Origin: Candidatus Polarisedimenticolaceae bacterium
GTDB lineage: Bacteria > Pseudomonadota > Gammaproteobacteria > Chromatiales > Chromatiaceae
Length of the DNA stretch: 40,035 nucleotides
Assembly (NCBI GenBank): GCA_021648685.1
Contig: JAKISI010000032.1
Coordinates: 1-40,035, forward strand
Direction: 5' to 3'
In this document: positions 7,499 through 17,406 of the stretch, one piece after another
How the letters are laid out: the number at the start of each line of letters is the position of its first letter
Position numbering within the stretch: the first letter of the stretch is position 1
Notes under the pieces: model-generated
What the model was told of the DNA's origin: nothing
Databases searched by the model: none
What the model saw: the letters and a program-made list of their open reading frames with translations, nothing else
Translations under genes and position numbers: made by a program

Positions 7499-8739
7499 CA
7501 GGTGGAGGCTGTAATGTGGCTGACCCGAATGGGTGCCGGAGGGTGGCTGTCGTGATATGCCGAATAGAGTGGGTCAGGCGTGAGGGTGCTGGCATTCTCC
7601 CGGTAGAGCTTGACCAGTGCCTGAATCATCGCCTCTGGACTGGTCTGCTCAATGGCATAATCGTCAGCCTCGAACTCCTGTCTGCGCATCAGCCAGCTGG
7701 AGAGCGGCTGGAGGAACTGGGTGAAGACAGGGATGGCCATCAAAAAGAGGAGCAGGGCAGCGGCATCAGAGGCCTGTTGCATACCCAGTGCGCTATAAAA
7801 CCAATCTTGCTGGGATAGCCATCCGAGCAGTGCCAGCCCAATCAGTGAGGTGAGTGACATGGTCAGCATCCGTTTCAGGACATGCTTGCATTTAAAATGC
7901 CCCAGTTCGTGTGCCAGTACCGCCTCCATCTCATCTGCGGAGAGGCTCTCCAACAGGGTGTCAAAAAAGACAATGCGCTTGCTTCTGCCCAAGCCGGTAA
8001 AATAGGCATTGCCATGGCTTGAGCGCTGAGAGCCATCCATCACAAAAATCCCGTTGCTGGAGAAGCCACAGCGGGTGAGTAGCTGCTGGATGCGCTCTTG
8101 CAGCTCGGCATCGGCAAGCGGCTCAAACTTATTGAATAGCGGTGCAATAAAGGTAGGGTAGGCCCAGGTTATAAGCAGTGTAAAGGTGATCCAGACGGCC
8201 CATGCAGCAAGCCACCAGAGTGAACCCGCACTGCCCATGATCCACAGCAGTATCCAGATCAGAGGAAGGCCGATAAGAAACATCAGGCCGGTCTGGGTAA
8301 GCAGGTCGGCAACAAAGCGCCGGGGCGTGGTGCGATTGAAGCCAAAGCGTGTTTCAAGGCTGAAAGTCCGCCAGGCGCTAACGGGAATATCCAATAGTCC
8401 CATAATAAAGAACGCGGAGAGGATGAAGGCAGTGCCTGCTGATAGTGTGCTCAGTCCGCTGCCGACCCAGGCCTGATACAGCCAGTTTAACCCACCCCCC
8501 AGCGTCCAGAACAGCAGCAGCAGAGTGCCGGATATCAGCTCAAAACCTGCAGCCTTAGCCCGTGCCAGCGTGTAGCGGGCGGCCTTTTGGTGCTCATCCA
8601 GTGAGATGGCATCAGCAAAGGCTGTCGGCACCTGACCCTGATGTGCAGAGACATGCTGCCTGTGTCGCCAGAGCAGCCAGGCCTGAATCAGAAGCCCAAG
8701 GCCAAGCGCCAATAGAAAAAGCTGGGTAAAAATATGCAT
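7498..8739 (-). CDS. M48 family metalloprotease, Ste24-like membrane endopeptidase
   Basis: This is a zinc protease with several membrane segments. I chose the ATG at 8739 (MHIFTQLFLLALGLGLL), giving 413 residues. Farther upstream the frame stays open to 9003 but runs antisense into orn and has no membrane-protein character. The N-terminal half (about 1-205) resembles the M48 N-terminal membrane domain, including the GLLDIPVSAWRTFSLETRFGFN stretch typical of CAAX-protease-like Ste24 homologues. The zinc site HELGH lies at about residues 277-281, and the third ligand is likely in FEADDYAI. Bacterial members act in the inner membrane, probably on misfolded or leader-bearing proteins; the substrate here is unknown. 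Its stop overlaps the rsgA start. Confidence 0.9.
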   Translation of the reverse strand: MHIFTQLFLLALGLGLLIQAWLLWRHRQHVSAHQGQVPTAFADAISLDEHQKAARYTLARAKAAGFELISGTLLLLFWTLGGGLNWLYQAWVGSGLSTLSAGTAFILSAFFIMGLLDIPVSAWRTFSLETRFGFNRTTPRRFVADLLTQTGLMFLIGLPLIWILLWIMGSAGSLWWLAAWAVWITFTLLITWAYPTFIAPLFNKFEPLADAELQERIQQLLTRCGFSSNGIFVMDGSQRSSHGNAYFTGLGRSKRIVFFDTLLESLSADEMEAVLAHELGHFKCKHVLKRMLTMSLTSLIGLALLGWLSQQDWFYSALGMQQASDAAALLLFLMAIPVFTQFLQPLSSWLMRRQEFEADDYAIEQTSPEAMIQALVKLYRENASTLTPDPLYSAYHDSHPPAPIRVSHITAST

Positions 8740-8860
8740 GGCCGAAGGATACAGGTTAGGCTTGAAACAGTACACAGCTTCGCTTTTGACAAGAAAATAT
8801 GGAGAGTGGATTGACTCTGCTAAACTGCAGAGCAACTTTAAATTTAGCAAGGGGCAGTAG

Positions 8861-9412
8861 ATGGCACAGGATTCAAATAACCTGGTCTGGATTGATCTGG
8901 AGATGACGGGGCTGGATACCCAAAATGATCTGATCATTGAGATTGCAACCATCGTTACCGATGCCAATCTGAATATCCTGGCCGAGGGGCCAATGATTGC
9001 CATTCATCAATCAGACAGCGTATTGGCAGGCATGGATGAGTGGAACCAGCGACAGCATGGCCACTCAGGGTTAGTCGAGCGGGTGCGTGGCAGCCAGTAT
9101 GATGAAGCGGCGGCTGAGGCAGAGACGTTGGCCTTTCTGGAGGCCTATCTGCCTGCAGGAAAGTCCCCAATGTGTGGCAACAGTATCTGTCAGGATCGAC
9201 GTTTTATGGCGCGCTGTATGCCCAAGCTGGAGGCGTGGTTCCACTACCGCAATCTGGATGTCAGCACCCTCAAGGAGCTGGCCAATCGCTGGTCGCCGGA
9301 TATGGCAAAGGGGTTCAAAAAAGAGTCCAAACATCTGGCGCTGGATGATATCAAAGACTCTATCGATGAGCTTATCTACTATCGCGAAAACTTTTTGCGA
9401 CTGCCGGATTAG
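8861..9412 (+). CDS. orn: Oligoribonuclease
   Basis: Orn is a 3'-5' exonuclease of very short RNAs, including pGpG, the product of c-di-GMP hydrolysis. The 183-residue length is standard. DEDDh-family residues are visible: D and E in [10 protein letters not shown] in [11 protein letters not shown], and H plus D in [12 protein letters not shown]. The protein opens with the characteristic [18 protein letters not shown]. It is transcribed divergently from the M48-rsgA pair and its end overlaps the end of queG on the other strand by four bases. A TTGACT at 8811-8816 is a plausible -35 element, but the matching -10 is weak. Confidence 0.98.
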   Translation: MAQDSNNLVWIDLEMTGLDTQNDLIIEIATIVTDANLNILAEGPMIAIHQSDSVLAGMDEWNQRQHGHSGLVERVRGSQYDEAAAEAETLAFLEAYLPAGKSPMCGNSICQDRRFMARCMPKLEAWFHYRNLDVSTLKELANRWSPDMAKGFKKESKHLALDDIKDSIDELIYYRENFLRLPD

Positions 9413-10473
9413 TTTAAATGCTGCGCCAACCCCCAGGCAACATGCTCACGCACCAGCTCTGATTCGTGATTTGCCCTGGATTGCAGGGCAGCAACCACTT
9501 CATCGGAGGTTGGCGCATTGCCCAGTGCCACTGCAATATTTCTCAGCCAGCAGTGATGCCCAATTCGGCGGATGGCTGAACCTGCCATACGGTGTAGAAA
9601 CGCCTCCTCTGTCCAGGTGAACAGCTCTACCAACTGGGCGCTATCAAGCCCCTGTCGGGGCATAAAGTCAGGTTCACAGCTTTTTGCCGCATATTGGTTC
9701 CAGGGGCAGACCAGTTGGCAATCATCACAACCAAAAATACGGTTCCCAATCAAAGGGCGCAGCTCAACAGGTATCGAGTCTTGCAGGGTGTTGGTTAGAT
9801 AGGAGATGCAGCGCCGGGCATCCAGTTTATAGGGAGCAATGATGGCTTGAGTGGGGCAGAGGTCGATGCAGCGGCGGCAACTGCCGCAGTGATCATCTAC
9901 CGCATCATCAACGGGCAGCGGCAGATTGGTAAACAGCTCACCAAAGAAGAAAAATGACCCGGCATCACGGTTGACCACGATACAGTGTTTGCCAATCCAG
10001 CCGTGCCCCGCCTGAGCCGCAATGGGCTTCTCCATTACCGGCGCGGTATCGACAAAGGCTCTTGAGTCAAAATCTCCAATCTCGTCTCTGATTCTATCTG
10101 CCAGTTTGGCCAGCCGTGAGCGGATGAGCTTGTGGTAATCACGCCCCAACGCATAGCGTGAGATATAGGCGCTGTTTGGGCTGGCCAGTGTCTCCAGAGG
10201 GTCAGCATCAACATCTGCCAGGTAATTCATACGAACCGAGATAATACGCAGGGTGCCGGGGATCAGCTCCTGTGGGCGGCTCCGCATCTGGCCATGTTCG
10301 GCCATGTACTCCATCTTGCCGTGCAGCCCTTGTGCCAGCCACTCTGTGAGATGCCGTTCTGCTGAACCAAGCTGTGTGTTGGTGACGCGGGCTTCCTGGA
10401 AGCCGAACTCCATTGCCCACTGTTTGATTTTTTGGGTGAGGAGGTTGTAGTCTTGAGGTGGGCGGCCATTCAT
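9409..10473 (-). CDS. queG: Epoxyqueuosine reductase
   Basis: QueG performs the last step of queuosine synthesis, reducing epoxyqueuosine in tRNA with cobalamin and two [4Fe-4S] clusters. The 354-residue length fits. Two ferredoxin-like cysteine motifs are visible: [16 protein letters not shown] and [11 protein letters not shown]. The N-terminal domain carries family stretches such as [18 protein letters not shown] and the active-site region [19 protein letters not shown]. The C-terminal HEAT-like tail ([21 protein letters not shown] ...) is also present. It is convergent with orn, overlapping by four bases, as in the common rsgA/orn/queG neighbourhood. Confidence 0.97.
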   Translation of the reverse strand: MNGRPPQDYNLLTQKIKQWAMEFGFQEARVTNTQLGSAERHLTEWLAQGLHGKMEYMAEHGQMRSRPQELIPGTLRIISVRMNYLADVDADPLETLASPNSAYISRYALGRDYHKLIRSRLAKLADRIRDEIGDFDSRAFVDTAPVMEKPIAAQAGHGWIGKHCIVVNRDAGSFFFFGELFTNLPLPVDDAVDDHCGSCRRCIDLCPTQAIIAPYKLDARRCISYLTNTLQDSIPVELRPLIGNRIFGCDDCQLVCPWNQYAAKSCEPDFMPRQGLDSAQLVELFTWTEEAFLHRMAGSAIRRIGHHCWLRNIAVALGNAPTSDEVVAALQSRANHESELVREHVAWGLAQHLN

Positions 10474-10533
10474 TGAAGGCGGGAATATAGCATTTTCAAT
10501 TAACTGCCGTGCTCTTGCCTCAGATATCTGGGA

Positions 10534-11568
10534 TTAAAAAAGTTCGATGCCACCATTTTCTATTGCTGCCGGTGCATCAGTCTGTTTGCTTATGGTCTCG
10601 TAAGAGACAACCTGGTTTCGGCCGTGATCCTTGGCGTAGTAGAGTGCTTGGTCTGCCTGGTCGATAAGCGTGCTGGGAAGCATGTTGTCCTGCAGGCAGA
10701 CATAGCCTGTAGAGGCTGTCAGCCGGCCAATTTGAGGGAAAAAATGCTGCTCAACAGTGTGCCGGAACCGCTCTAGAGCACAGGCGGCTCCCTTCCCGTC
10801 ACAACAGTTGAGAATGACCACAAACTCCTCTCCGCCATAGCGGAACAGGAGATCGGTGCAGCGGAAGCTCTTCTCCATCAGCCTGGAGAAGACAAGCAGG
10901 ACTTCATCGCCAATCAGATGCCCATGCTCGTCATTGACCTTCTTGAAATGGTCAATATCGAGAATGGCCAGCCAGGATGAACCCTTGCCTCTCCCCTCCT
11001 GCAGAGCTTGCTTGCGATAATACGAAATGATCTGGGTCAGCTTGTGATCAAAGGTCTGGCGGTTGAGCAGCCCGGTCAGTTGATCCCGCTCTTTTTCATC
11101 CAGAGTCAGCAGCAGATTGCTGTAGATGCTGAGCAGATTATGGATGATGACCCAGTTATCGGGGTCGATCAGCTCAGCCTCCAGCAGCAGTACCCTCATC
11201 TGGCCGTTAGCACCGGGGATTGGCAGCATGATCTGCTGATGTTGCTTCGTACCCTCTTGGCCGGAGCTGGCATTCTGAATGCAGTGATTCAGATCTGCAA
11301 AATCAGTGAAAGGTTTGGGACTCTCCATGTCGTTCATCAGCTCACGGACAATGAGTTTGTCTGTGGGTACGCCGGAATAATCCTTGCAGCCATCAGCACA
11401 GTGAACCTCAAAGACCCTCGCAACAAGCATGCCTGGAATAATCGTCTGGAGTTGCCCAAGGAAGAGGGCAGTCAGCGACATATGATCCCGCTGGGCGGTC
11501 ATCTCAATTGCCAGCTCCAGGCCGGACAGTGTGTGATGGTTTGATTGAAAAGAGTCTTGCTTGTTCAT
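10534..11568 (-). CDS. Diguanylate cyclase with N-terminal GAF-like sensor region
   Basis: This 344-residue soluble protein has a C-terminal GGDEF domain from about residue 163. It begins at DQLTGLLNRQTF, with ILDIDHFKKVNDEHGH, the active site GGEEF at 245-249 and the inhibitory site RCTD at 236-239. It should therefore make c-di-GMP and be subject to product inhibition. The N-terminal ~160 residues lack membrane segments and look like a divergent GAF domain, but the match is weak and no ligand can be named. It shares this N-sensor/GGDEF layout with the 4888-6480 protein but has no HTH or Rossmann module. It lies 60 bases upstream of queG on the same strand. Confidence 0.92.
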   Translation of the reverse strand: MNKQDSFQSNHHTLSGLELAIEMTAQRDHMSLTALFLGQLQTIIPGMLVARVFEVHCADGCKDYSGVPTDKLIVRELMNDMESPKPFTDFADLNHCIQNASSGQEGTKQHQQIMLPIPGANGQMRVLLLEAELIDPDNWVIIHNLLSIYSNLLLTLDEKERDQLTGLLNRQTFDHKLTQIISYYRKQALQEGRGKGSSWLAILDIDHFKKVNDEHGHLIGDEVLLVFSRLMEKSFRCTDLLFRYGGEEFVVILNCCDGKGAACALERFRHTVEQHFFPQIGRLTASTGYVCLQDNMLPSTLIDQADQALYYAKDHGRNQVVSYETISKQTDAPAAIENGGIELF

Positions 11569-11749
11569 ATTTCATACTATAACGACACTGTTGGAATGAA
11601 CATTAGTTTATATTTCCAGGAATCACAGCCAATCGTAGTTTCTGGGCTTGGTTTGGCATTGGACATGGATGCTTGCAATCAAGTAGAATTCGGCAGCTTC
11701 GCGACTGGACTTTTGTCTTGTTGCATCCAGATTAATCTTGCAAGCGGGG

Positions 11750-11777
11750 CGGGTTCACTGAATCCATCCCGTTTTTT
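11750..11777 (+). promoter_or_regulatory. Terminator-like hairpin with T-run in the carA leader (possible attenuator)
   Basis: CGGG (11750-11753) can pair with CCCG (11768-11771) around a loop in which TTC and GAA pair again, and the stem is followed by six T residues (11772-11777). The T-run abuts the ATG at 11778. No plus-strand gene lies immediately upstream, so a plus-strand terminator here would act only on the carA leader, as in attenuation. The stem is short and bulged, so the call is tentative. Confidence 0.35.
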
Positions 11778-11798
11778 ATGCCTGCTCCGGAGTGTTTC

Positions 11799-12938
11799 TT
11801 GAGAAAACCTGCGCTTTTGGTCCTTGAGGATGGCGCCCTTTTTCGGGGAGAGTCCATCGGTGTTGATGGTCAGACGGTGGGAGAGGTGGTATTCAATACT
11901 GCCATCACCGGCTATCAGGAGATTCTGACCGATCCTTCCTACTGTCGCCAGATTGTTACCCTGACCTATCCCCATATTGGAAATACCGGCACCAATGATG
12001 AGGATGAAGAGTCTCCACGCATTGATGCTGCCGGGTTGGTTATTCGTGATCTGCCGCTGCTTGCCAGCAACTGGCGCAACCAGCGGCCATTGGATGAGTA
12101 TCTGCAGCAGCGAGGGGTCGTCGCCATTGCCGGTATAGATACCCGTCGCCTGACCCGTATCCTGCGTGAAAAAGGGGCGCAGAGCGGCTGCATCCTGGCG
12201 GGTGGCAATATCGACAAATCAGCGGCTTTAGCCGCTGCCAAGGCCTTCTCTGGCCTTAAAGGGCTGGATCTGGCCAAAGAGGTGACGGCTGCTGCGTCTT
12301 ACCCCTGGAGTCAGGGCTCCTGGTCTCTGGAAGAGGGGCTGCCAGCCGATACCCAGGCACTTGCGTACCATGTCGTGGCCTATGATTTTGGTGTGAAACG
12401 CAACATCCTGCGCATGCTGGTTGACCGGGGGTGCCGCCTGACGGTTGTCCCGGCTCAGACACCGGCAGCTGAGGTGCTGGCGCTGAAGCCGGATGGCGTT
12501 TTCCTCTCCAATGGCCCGGGTGATCCAGAGCCTTGTGACTATGCCATCGCCGCAATCAAGGAGATCGTTGAGAGCGGTGTGCCAACCTTTGGCATCTGCC
12601 TTGGCCACCAGCTGCTGGGGCTGGCCAGCGGTGCAAAGACGGTCAAGATGAAGTTTGGTCACCATGGAGCAAACCACCCGGTGCAGGATCTTGCCACACA
12701 GGCCGTCATGATCAGCAGCCAGAATCATGGTTTTGCGGTTGATGAGAAGAGCCTGCCTGCTATCCTCAAAGCCACACACCGCTCCCTGTTTGATGATTCG
12801 CTACAGGGGATACACCGCACCGACCGCCCCGCTTTTGGTTTTCAGGGGCATCCAGAGGCAAGCCCCGGCCCGCATGATGTGGCTCCGGTCTTCGACCATT
12901 TTATTGAATTGATAGCACAGCATCGCACAGCGGATTAA
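11799..12938 (+). CDS. carA: Carbamoyl-phosphate synthase small (glutaminase) subunit
   Basis: CarA hydrolyses glutamine and channels ammonia to CarB for carbamoyl phosphate, shared by pyrimidine and arginine synthesis. I chose TTG 11799, giving 379 residues. GGAG lies six bases upstream, and the product then begins [12 protein letters not shown], the same offset as E. coli [12 protein letters not shown]. An in-frame ATG at 11778 adds seven residues but has no ribosome-binding site and touches a T-run. The class I amidotransferase domain is in the second half, with nucleophile Cys in [13 protein letters not shown] and the His/Glu pair in [14 protein letters not shown]. carB follows after 16 bases. 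Confidence 0.97.
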   Translation: MRKPALLVLEDGALFRGESIGVDGQTVGEVVFNTAITGYQEILTDPSYCRQIVTLTYPHIGNTGTNDEDEESPRIDAAGLVIRDLPLLASNWRNQRPLDEYLQQRGVVAIAGIDTRRLTRILREKGAQSGCILAGGNIDKSAALAAAKAFSGLKGLDLAKEVTAAASYPWSQGSWSLEEGLPADTQALAYHVVAYDFGVKRNILRMLVDRGCRLTVVPAQTPAAEVLALKPDGVFLSNGPGDPEPCDYAIAAIKEIVESGVPTFGICLGHQLLGLASGAKTVKMKFGHHGANHPVQDLATQAVMISSQNHGFAVDEKSLPAILKATHRSLFDDSLQGIHRTDRPAFGFQGHPEASPGPHDVAPVFDHFIELIAQHRTAD

Positions 12939-12954
12939 CCAGACACTATTCCAC

Positions 12955-15900
12955 ATGCCAAAACGTACAGACATCCAAAGTATCTTGATTATCGGTGCAG
13001 GCCCTATCGTTATCGGTCAGGCCTGTGAATTTGATTATTCCGGCGCCCAGGCTTGCAAGGCGCTGAGAGAGGAGGGGTACCGGGTCATCCTGGTCAACTC
13101 CAACCCCGCTACCATCATGACCGACCCGGAGATGGCGGATGCGACCTATATAGAACCCATTACCTGGCGGACAGTGGCACGCATCATTGAAAAAGAGCGT
13201 CCAGATGCATTGCTGCCTACCATGGGCGGACAGACCGCCCTCAACTGTGCGCTGGATCTGGAACGCCACGGCGTACTTGAAAAATTTGATGTAGAGATGA
13301 TCGGCGCCTCTCGTGAGGCGATTGACAAAGCCGAAGATCGTGATCTGTTCCGCCAGGCAATGACCAGGATTGGTCTGGCAATGCCACGTTCAGCCATCGC
13401 CCACAGTATTGAAGAGGCACGACAGGTTCAGGCGGGCATTGGGTTTCCGACCATTATTCGCCCCTCCTTCACCATGGGTGGCAGCGGCGGAGGCATCGCC
13501 TACAACAAGGATGAGTTTGATGAGATCTGCGCCCGTGGGCTGGATCTCTCGCCTACCACTGAGCTGCTGATCGAGGAGTCGGTGCTGGGATGGAAAGAGT
13601 ATGAGATGGAGGTGGTGCGCGATCACAAGGATAACTGCATCATCATCTGCTCCATCGAGAACTTCGATGCAATGGGTGTACACACGGGCGACTCCATTAC
13701 AGTTGCCCCGGCTCAGACGCTGACTGATAAAGAGTATCAGATCATGCGTAACGCCTCGTTGCAGGTGTTGCGAGAGATTGGTGTAGACACGGGTGGCTCC
13801 AACGTGCAGTTTGGGATCAACCCCAAGGATGGCCGCATGGTCATCATCGAGATGAACCCACGGGTCTCCCGCTCCTCTGCGCTGGCATCCAAGGCCACAG
13901 GCTTCCCGATTGCCAAGGTGGCAGCCAAACTGGCCGTGGGCTTCACGCTGGATGAGCTGCGCAACGAGATCACGGGTGGCGCTACACCCGCCTCTTTTGA
14001 GCCGACGATAGATTATGTCGTCACCAAGATTCCCCGTTTTGCCTTTGAAAAATTCCCCACAGCGGATGCCCGCCTGACCACCCAGATGAAATCGGTGGGT
14101 GAAGTGATGGCCATTGGTCGCACCTTTCAGGAGTCGATGCAGAAGGCGCTACGTGGGCTGGAGACCGGCAAGCATGGGTTTTGTGAGGTGGTGGATCTGG
14201 ATTCAGAAAGTGCGCAGGAAATCATTCGGGATGAGCTGTGCCAGCCGGGGCCGGAGCGGCTCTGGTATATCGCCGATGCCTTTCGTGCGGGTATGTCACT
14301 GGAAAAGATCTTCGATTACAGCCATGTGGATCCCTGGTTTCTGGTGCAGATCGAAGAGCTGGTAACGATTGAGGCAGAGGTGAAGGTGCAGGGATTCGCT
14401 GCGCTGAACCGGGAGCGGCTCCTCTATCTGAAGCGCAAAGGCTTCTCTGATAAACGTCTGTCGGTACTGACCGGGGTAGAAGAGGACGAGCTGCGAAAGG
14501 AGCGCCATGCCCAGGGGATTCGCCCGGTATTCAAACGTGTTGACTCCTGTGCGGCTGAGTTTGCAGCAACCACAGCCTATATGTACTCCACCTATGAAGA
14601 GGAGTGTGAGGCGGCGCCTACGGATCGCAAAAAGATCATGGTGCTGGGTGGCGGGCCCAACCGCATTGGCCAGGGGATCGAGTTTGACTACTGCTGTGTA
14701 CATGCCGCCTTTGCCATGCGCGAAGATGGCTATGAGACCATCATGGTCAACTGCAATCCCGAGACCGTCTCGACCGATTACGATACTGCTGATCGCCTTT
14801 TCTTTGAGCCGCTGACACTGGAAGATGTGCTGGAGATTATCCATATTGAGCAGCCGGTTGGCGTCATTGTGCAGTATGGCGGGCAGACCCCGCTCAAGCT
14901 GGCGGAGGATCTGGAGGCGGCCGGTGCGCCCATTATTGGCACCAGCCCGGATTCCATCGACCTGGCAGAAGATCGCGAGCGTTTTCAGCAGATGATCCAG
15001 AAGCTTGGCCTGCTGCAACCTCCCAACCGCACTGCGCGAGAGCCGGAAGAGGCAGTGCTGCTGGCGCAGGAGATCGGCTACCCACTGGTGGTCAGACCCT
15101 CCTATGTGCTGGGTGGGCGTGCGATGGAGATCGTCTTTGATGAGGCGGATCTGCGCCGTTACATGCGCGAGGCAGTTCGTGTCTCCAATGACTCCCCGGT
15201 GCTGCTGGATCGCTTTCTGGATGATGCGATTGAGGTCGATGTCGATGCCATCTGTGACGGCAAAGATGTGCTGATTGGCGGCATTATGGAGCATATCGAA
15301 CAGGCCGGAGTCCATTCGGGTGATTCAGCCTGCTCACTGCCACCCTATACGCTATCGGACGAGCTGCAGGATCGCATGCGGGAGCAGATCCGACAGATGG
15401 CACTGGAGCTGAAGGTGGTGGGTCTGATGAACACCCAGTTCGCAATCAAGGGTGACGACATCTATATCCTGGAGGTCAACCCCCGTGCCTCGCGTACCGT
15501 GCCCTTTGTATCCAAGGCGACAGGTGTGCCACTGGCCAGAGTGGCGGCACGCTGTATGGCGGGTCGTACCCTGGCAGAGCAGGGCATCACCAAAGAGGTT
15601 GTTCCCGAATACTATTTTGTTAAAGAGGCGGTTTTTCCGTTTGTAAAGTTCCCTGGTGTTGACAGCGTACTAAGCCCGGAGATGAAATCTACGGGCGAAG
15701 TGATGGGTGTTGGACGAACCTTTGGTGAAGCCTATGCCAAATCACTGGAGGGGGCAGGTGATACGCTGCCGCAGTCAGGCAGAGCGCTGCTAAGTGTGCG
15801 AGATGCCGATAAAGAACGTATCGTGAAGGTTGCCAGGTCGTTGAAAGAGCATGGTTTTGACCTTATTGGCACCGCTGGGACAGCCCAGGTGGTGCGGGCT

Positions 15901-16161
15901 GCAGGCATTGATTGCGAGCTTGTTAATAAAGTAGGCGAAGGGCGGCCGCACGTCGTAGATATGATCAAGAATGATCAATTTGATTTGATTATCAATACCA
16001 CCGAGGGCAAAAAGGCGCTGGAAGACTCCGCTTCCATCAGAGGTGCCGCTTTGCAGCGCAAGGTGAGCTACACCACAACCATTGCAGGTGCAGAGGCCAG
16101 TTGTCTGGCGCTGAAAGAGCTTGGATCTGCTGGCGTCAACCGTCTGCAGGATTTTTACTAA
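12955..16161 (+). CDS. carB: Carbamoyl-phosphate synthase large subunit
   Basis: CarB is a 1068-residue subunit, close to the E. coli length. It has two homologous ATP-grasp halves: the first begins [22 protein letters not shown] and the second begins [19 protein letters not shown] around residue 562. An oligomerisation region lies between them, and a C-terminal MGS-like allosteric domain runs from about residue 935 ([21 protein letters not shown]). Residues typical of the ATP sites, such as [18 protein letters not shown] and [18 protein letters not shown], are intact, so both phosphorylation steps should work. It is cotranscribed with carA and followed after 62 bases by greA. Confidence 0.98.
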   Translation: MPKRTDIQSILIIGAGPIVIGQACEFDYSGAQACKALREEGYRVILVNSNPATIMTDPEMADATYIEPITWRTVARIIEKERPDALLPTMGGQTALNCALDLERHGVLEKFDVEMIGASREAIDKAEDRDLFRQAMTRIGLAMPRSAIAHSIEEARQVQAGIGFPTIIRPSFTMGGSGGGIAYNKDEFDEICARGLDLSPTTELLIEESVLGWKEYEMEVVRDHKDNCIIICSIENFDAMGVHTGDSITVAPAQTLTDKEYQIMRNASLQVLREIGVDTGGSNVQFGINPKDGRMVIIEMNPRVSRSSALASKATGFPIAKVAAKLAVGFTLDELRNEITGGATPASFEPTIDYVVTKIPRFAFEKFPTADARLTTQMKSVGEVMAIGRTFQESMQKALRGLETGKHGFCEVVDLDSESAQEIIRDELCQPGPERLWYIADAFRAGMSLEKIFDYSHVDPWFLVQIEELVTIEAEVKVQGFAALNRERLLYLKRKGFSDKRLSVLTGVEEDELRKERHAQGIRPVFKRVDSCAAEFAATTAYMYSTYEEECEAAPTDRKKIMVLGGGPNRIGQGIEFDYCCVHAAFAMREDGYETIMVNCNPETVSTDYDTADRLFFEPLTLEDVLEIIHIEQPVGVIVQYGGQTPLKLAEDLEAAGAPIIGTSPDSIDLAEDRERFQQMIQKLGLLQPPNRTAREPEEAVLLAQEIGYPLVVRPSYVLGGRAMEIVFDEADLRRYMREAVRVSNDSPVLLDRFLDDAIEVDVDAICDGKDVLIGGIMEHIEQAGVHSGDSACSLPPYTLSDELQDRMREQIRQMALELKVVGLMNTQFAIKGDDIYILEVNPRASRTVPFVSKATGVPLARVAARCMAGRTLAEQGITKEVVPEYYFVKEAVFPFVKFPGVDSVLSPEMKSTGEVMGVGRTFGEAYAKSLEGAGDTLPQSGRALLSVRDADKERIVKVARSLKEHGFDLIGTAGTAQVVRAAGIDCELVNKVGEGRPHVVDMIKNDQFDLIINTTEGKKALEDSASIRGAALQRKVSYTTTIAGAEASCLALKELGSAGVNRLQDFY

Positions 16162-16223
16162 CCCCACACCGTCTTGAGATTCTGCGCTATCAGAACAGGA
16201 CACTATCTGAGGATATAAGCACG

Positions 16224-16700
16224 ATGAGTAAGGTACCACTCACTGTACGCGGCGCAGAGGCGCTGCGTAATGAGCTCACAGAGCTGAAGTCAGTTGCCCG
16301 CCCCAAGGTGATTCAAGCGATTGCCGAGGCGCGTGCCCACGGTGATCTAAAAGAGAACGCCGAGTACCATGCGGCCAGAGAGGAGCAGGGATTTATAGAG
16401 GGGCGCATCCAGGATATCGAGGGCAAACTCTCGCATGCGCAGATTATAGATGTCACCCTGCTGAATGCTGGCGGCAAGGTGGTATTCGGTGCGACGGTTT
16501 ATGTCTCGGATGAGAATACAGGTGAAGAGTTTACCTATCAGATCGTCGGAGAGGATGAGGCGGACATCAAGGCAGGCCGCATCTCTGTCACCTCACCGAT
16601 TGCACGCTCGCTCATTGGAAAATCAGAGGGTGATATCGCTTCATTCCAGGCACCCGGTGGCGTCAGAGAGCTTGAGGTGCTGGAGATACGCTACGTGTGA
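16224..16700 (+). CDS. greA: Transcription elongation factor GreA
   Basis: GreA rescues backtracked RNA polymerase by stimulating transcript cleavage. ATG 16224 gives the family's standard 158 residues starting [18 protein letters not shown]; the frame is open upstream into the end of carB, but that extension is not GreA-like. The N-terminal coiled coil carries the acidic tip in [17 protein letters not shown] (D and E at the tip contact the polymerase active site). The C-terminal FKBP-like domain includes [27 protein letters not shown]. Its stop overlaps the rlmE start by four bases (GTGA). Confidence 0.97.
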   Translation: MSKVPLTVRGAEALRNELTELKSVARPKVIQAIAEARAHGDLKENAEYHAAREEQGFIEGRIQDIEGKLSHAQIIDVTLLNAGGKVVFGATVYVSDENTGEEFTYQIVGEDEADIKAGRISVTSPIARSLIGKSEGDIASFQAPGGVRELEVLEIRYV

Positions 16701-17320
16701 GCAGGCGCAGTAAAAGCAGCCGCCAGTGGCTGGATCGCCATTTTAAGGATGAGTATGTCAAAAAGGCCCAGCAAGAGGGGTATCGCTCCCGCGCAGCCTA
16801 CAAACTGCTAGAGATTCAGGAGCGCGACAGGCTCTTTAAGCCGGGGCAGACCGTGGTAGACCTTGGCGCGGCTCCAGGCGGTTGGAGCCAGATCGCCAAA
16901 CGGCTTGTCGGCACCAAAGGTCGCGTGATTGCACTGGATATTCTGGAGATGGAACCCCTGCCGGATATTGAGTTCATACAGGGAGACTTCCGCGAAGACG
17001 AACCGTTGCAGGCGTTGACCCAAACGCTGGAGGGTTGCCCGGTTGACCTTGTGATCTCCGATATGGCGCCCAATGTCAGTGGTATGGCCGTGGTGGATCA
17101 ACCACGCGCCATCTATCTGTGTGAATTGGCGCTGGATTTTGCAAAACAGACGCTTCGGCCTGGCGGCGGATTGGTGGTGAAGGTTTTTCAGGGAGAGGGC
17201 TATGACGACTATTTCAGAGAGCTGCGCAGCAGCTTTAAAAAGGTGGTCACCAGGAAACCAGAAGCCTCCAGATCCAAAAGCCGCGAGGTCTATCTGGTCG
17301 CACAGAACATCAATATATAG
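16697..17320 (+). CDS. rlmE: 23S rRNA (uridine-2'-O-) methyltransferase
   Basis: RlmE (RrmJ/FtsJ) methylates U2552 of 23S rRNA in the 50S subunit. The protein is 207 residues, the usual size. The start is GTG 16697, within the greA stop. The N-terminal [19 protein letters not shown] and [13 protein letters not shown] are family landmarks. The SAM-binding loop is [15 protein letters not shown]. The K-D-K-E catalytic set is visible in [33 protein letters not shown] and SREVYLVAQ. The four-base overlap implies coupling with greA. The order rlmE-ftsH is classical in gammaproteobacteria. Confidence 0.97.
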   Translation: MSRRSKSSRQWLDRHFKDEYVKKAQQEGYRSRAAYKLLEIQERDRLFKPGQTVVDLGAAPGGWSQIAKRLVGTKGRVIALDILEMEPLPDIEFIQGDFREDEPLQALTQTLEGCPVDLVISDMAPNVSGMAVVDQPRAIYLCELALDFAKQTLRPGGGLVVKVFQGEGYDDYFRELRSSFKKVVTRKPEASRSKSREVYLVAQNINI

Positions 17321-17406
17321 TAGTGTTAGTTAACGTTTAGCAAAAAATCGAGCTGGTTGCTGAGGTCATTGCGCCTCTTTAAATCGGGCAAAACGAGGAT
17401 ATCCTT

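Noticed and set aside
8740-9003. N-terminal extension of the M48 protease
   Set aside because: The extension runs antisense into orn and lacks membrane-protein character; ATG 8739 starts a proper first helix.
11545-11802. Open frame upstream of carA as a protein-coding gene
   Set aside because: No recognisable product, weak ribosome-binding site and overlap with the 5' end of the opposite gene. Kept only as a possible leader frame in the attenuation finding.
14296-15315. Long open frame antisense to carB (339 codons)
   Set aside because: A shadow of carB with no domain, ribosome-binding site or independent context.
16101-16223. N-terminal extension of greA
   Set aside because: It overlaps the end of carB; ATG 16224 gives the standard 158-residue protein.
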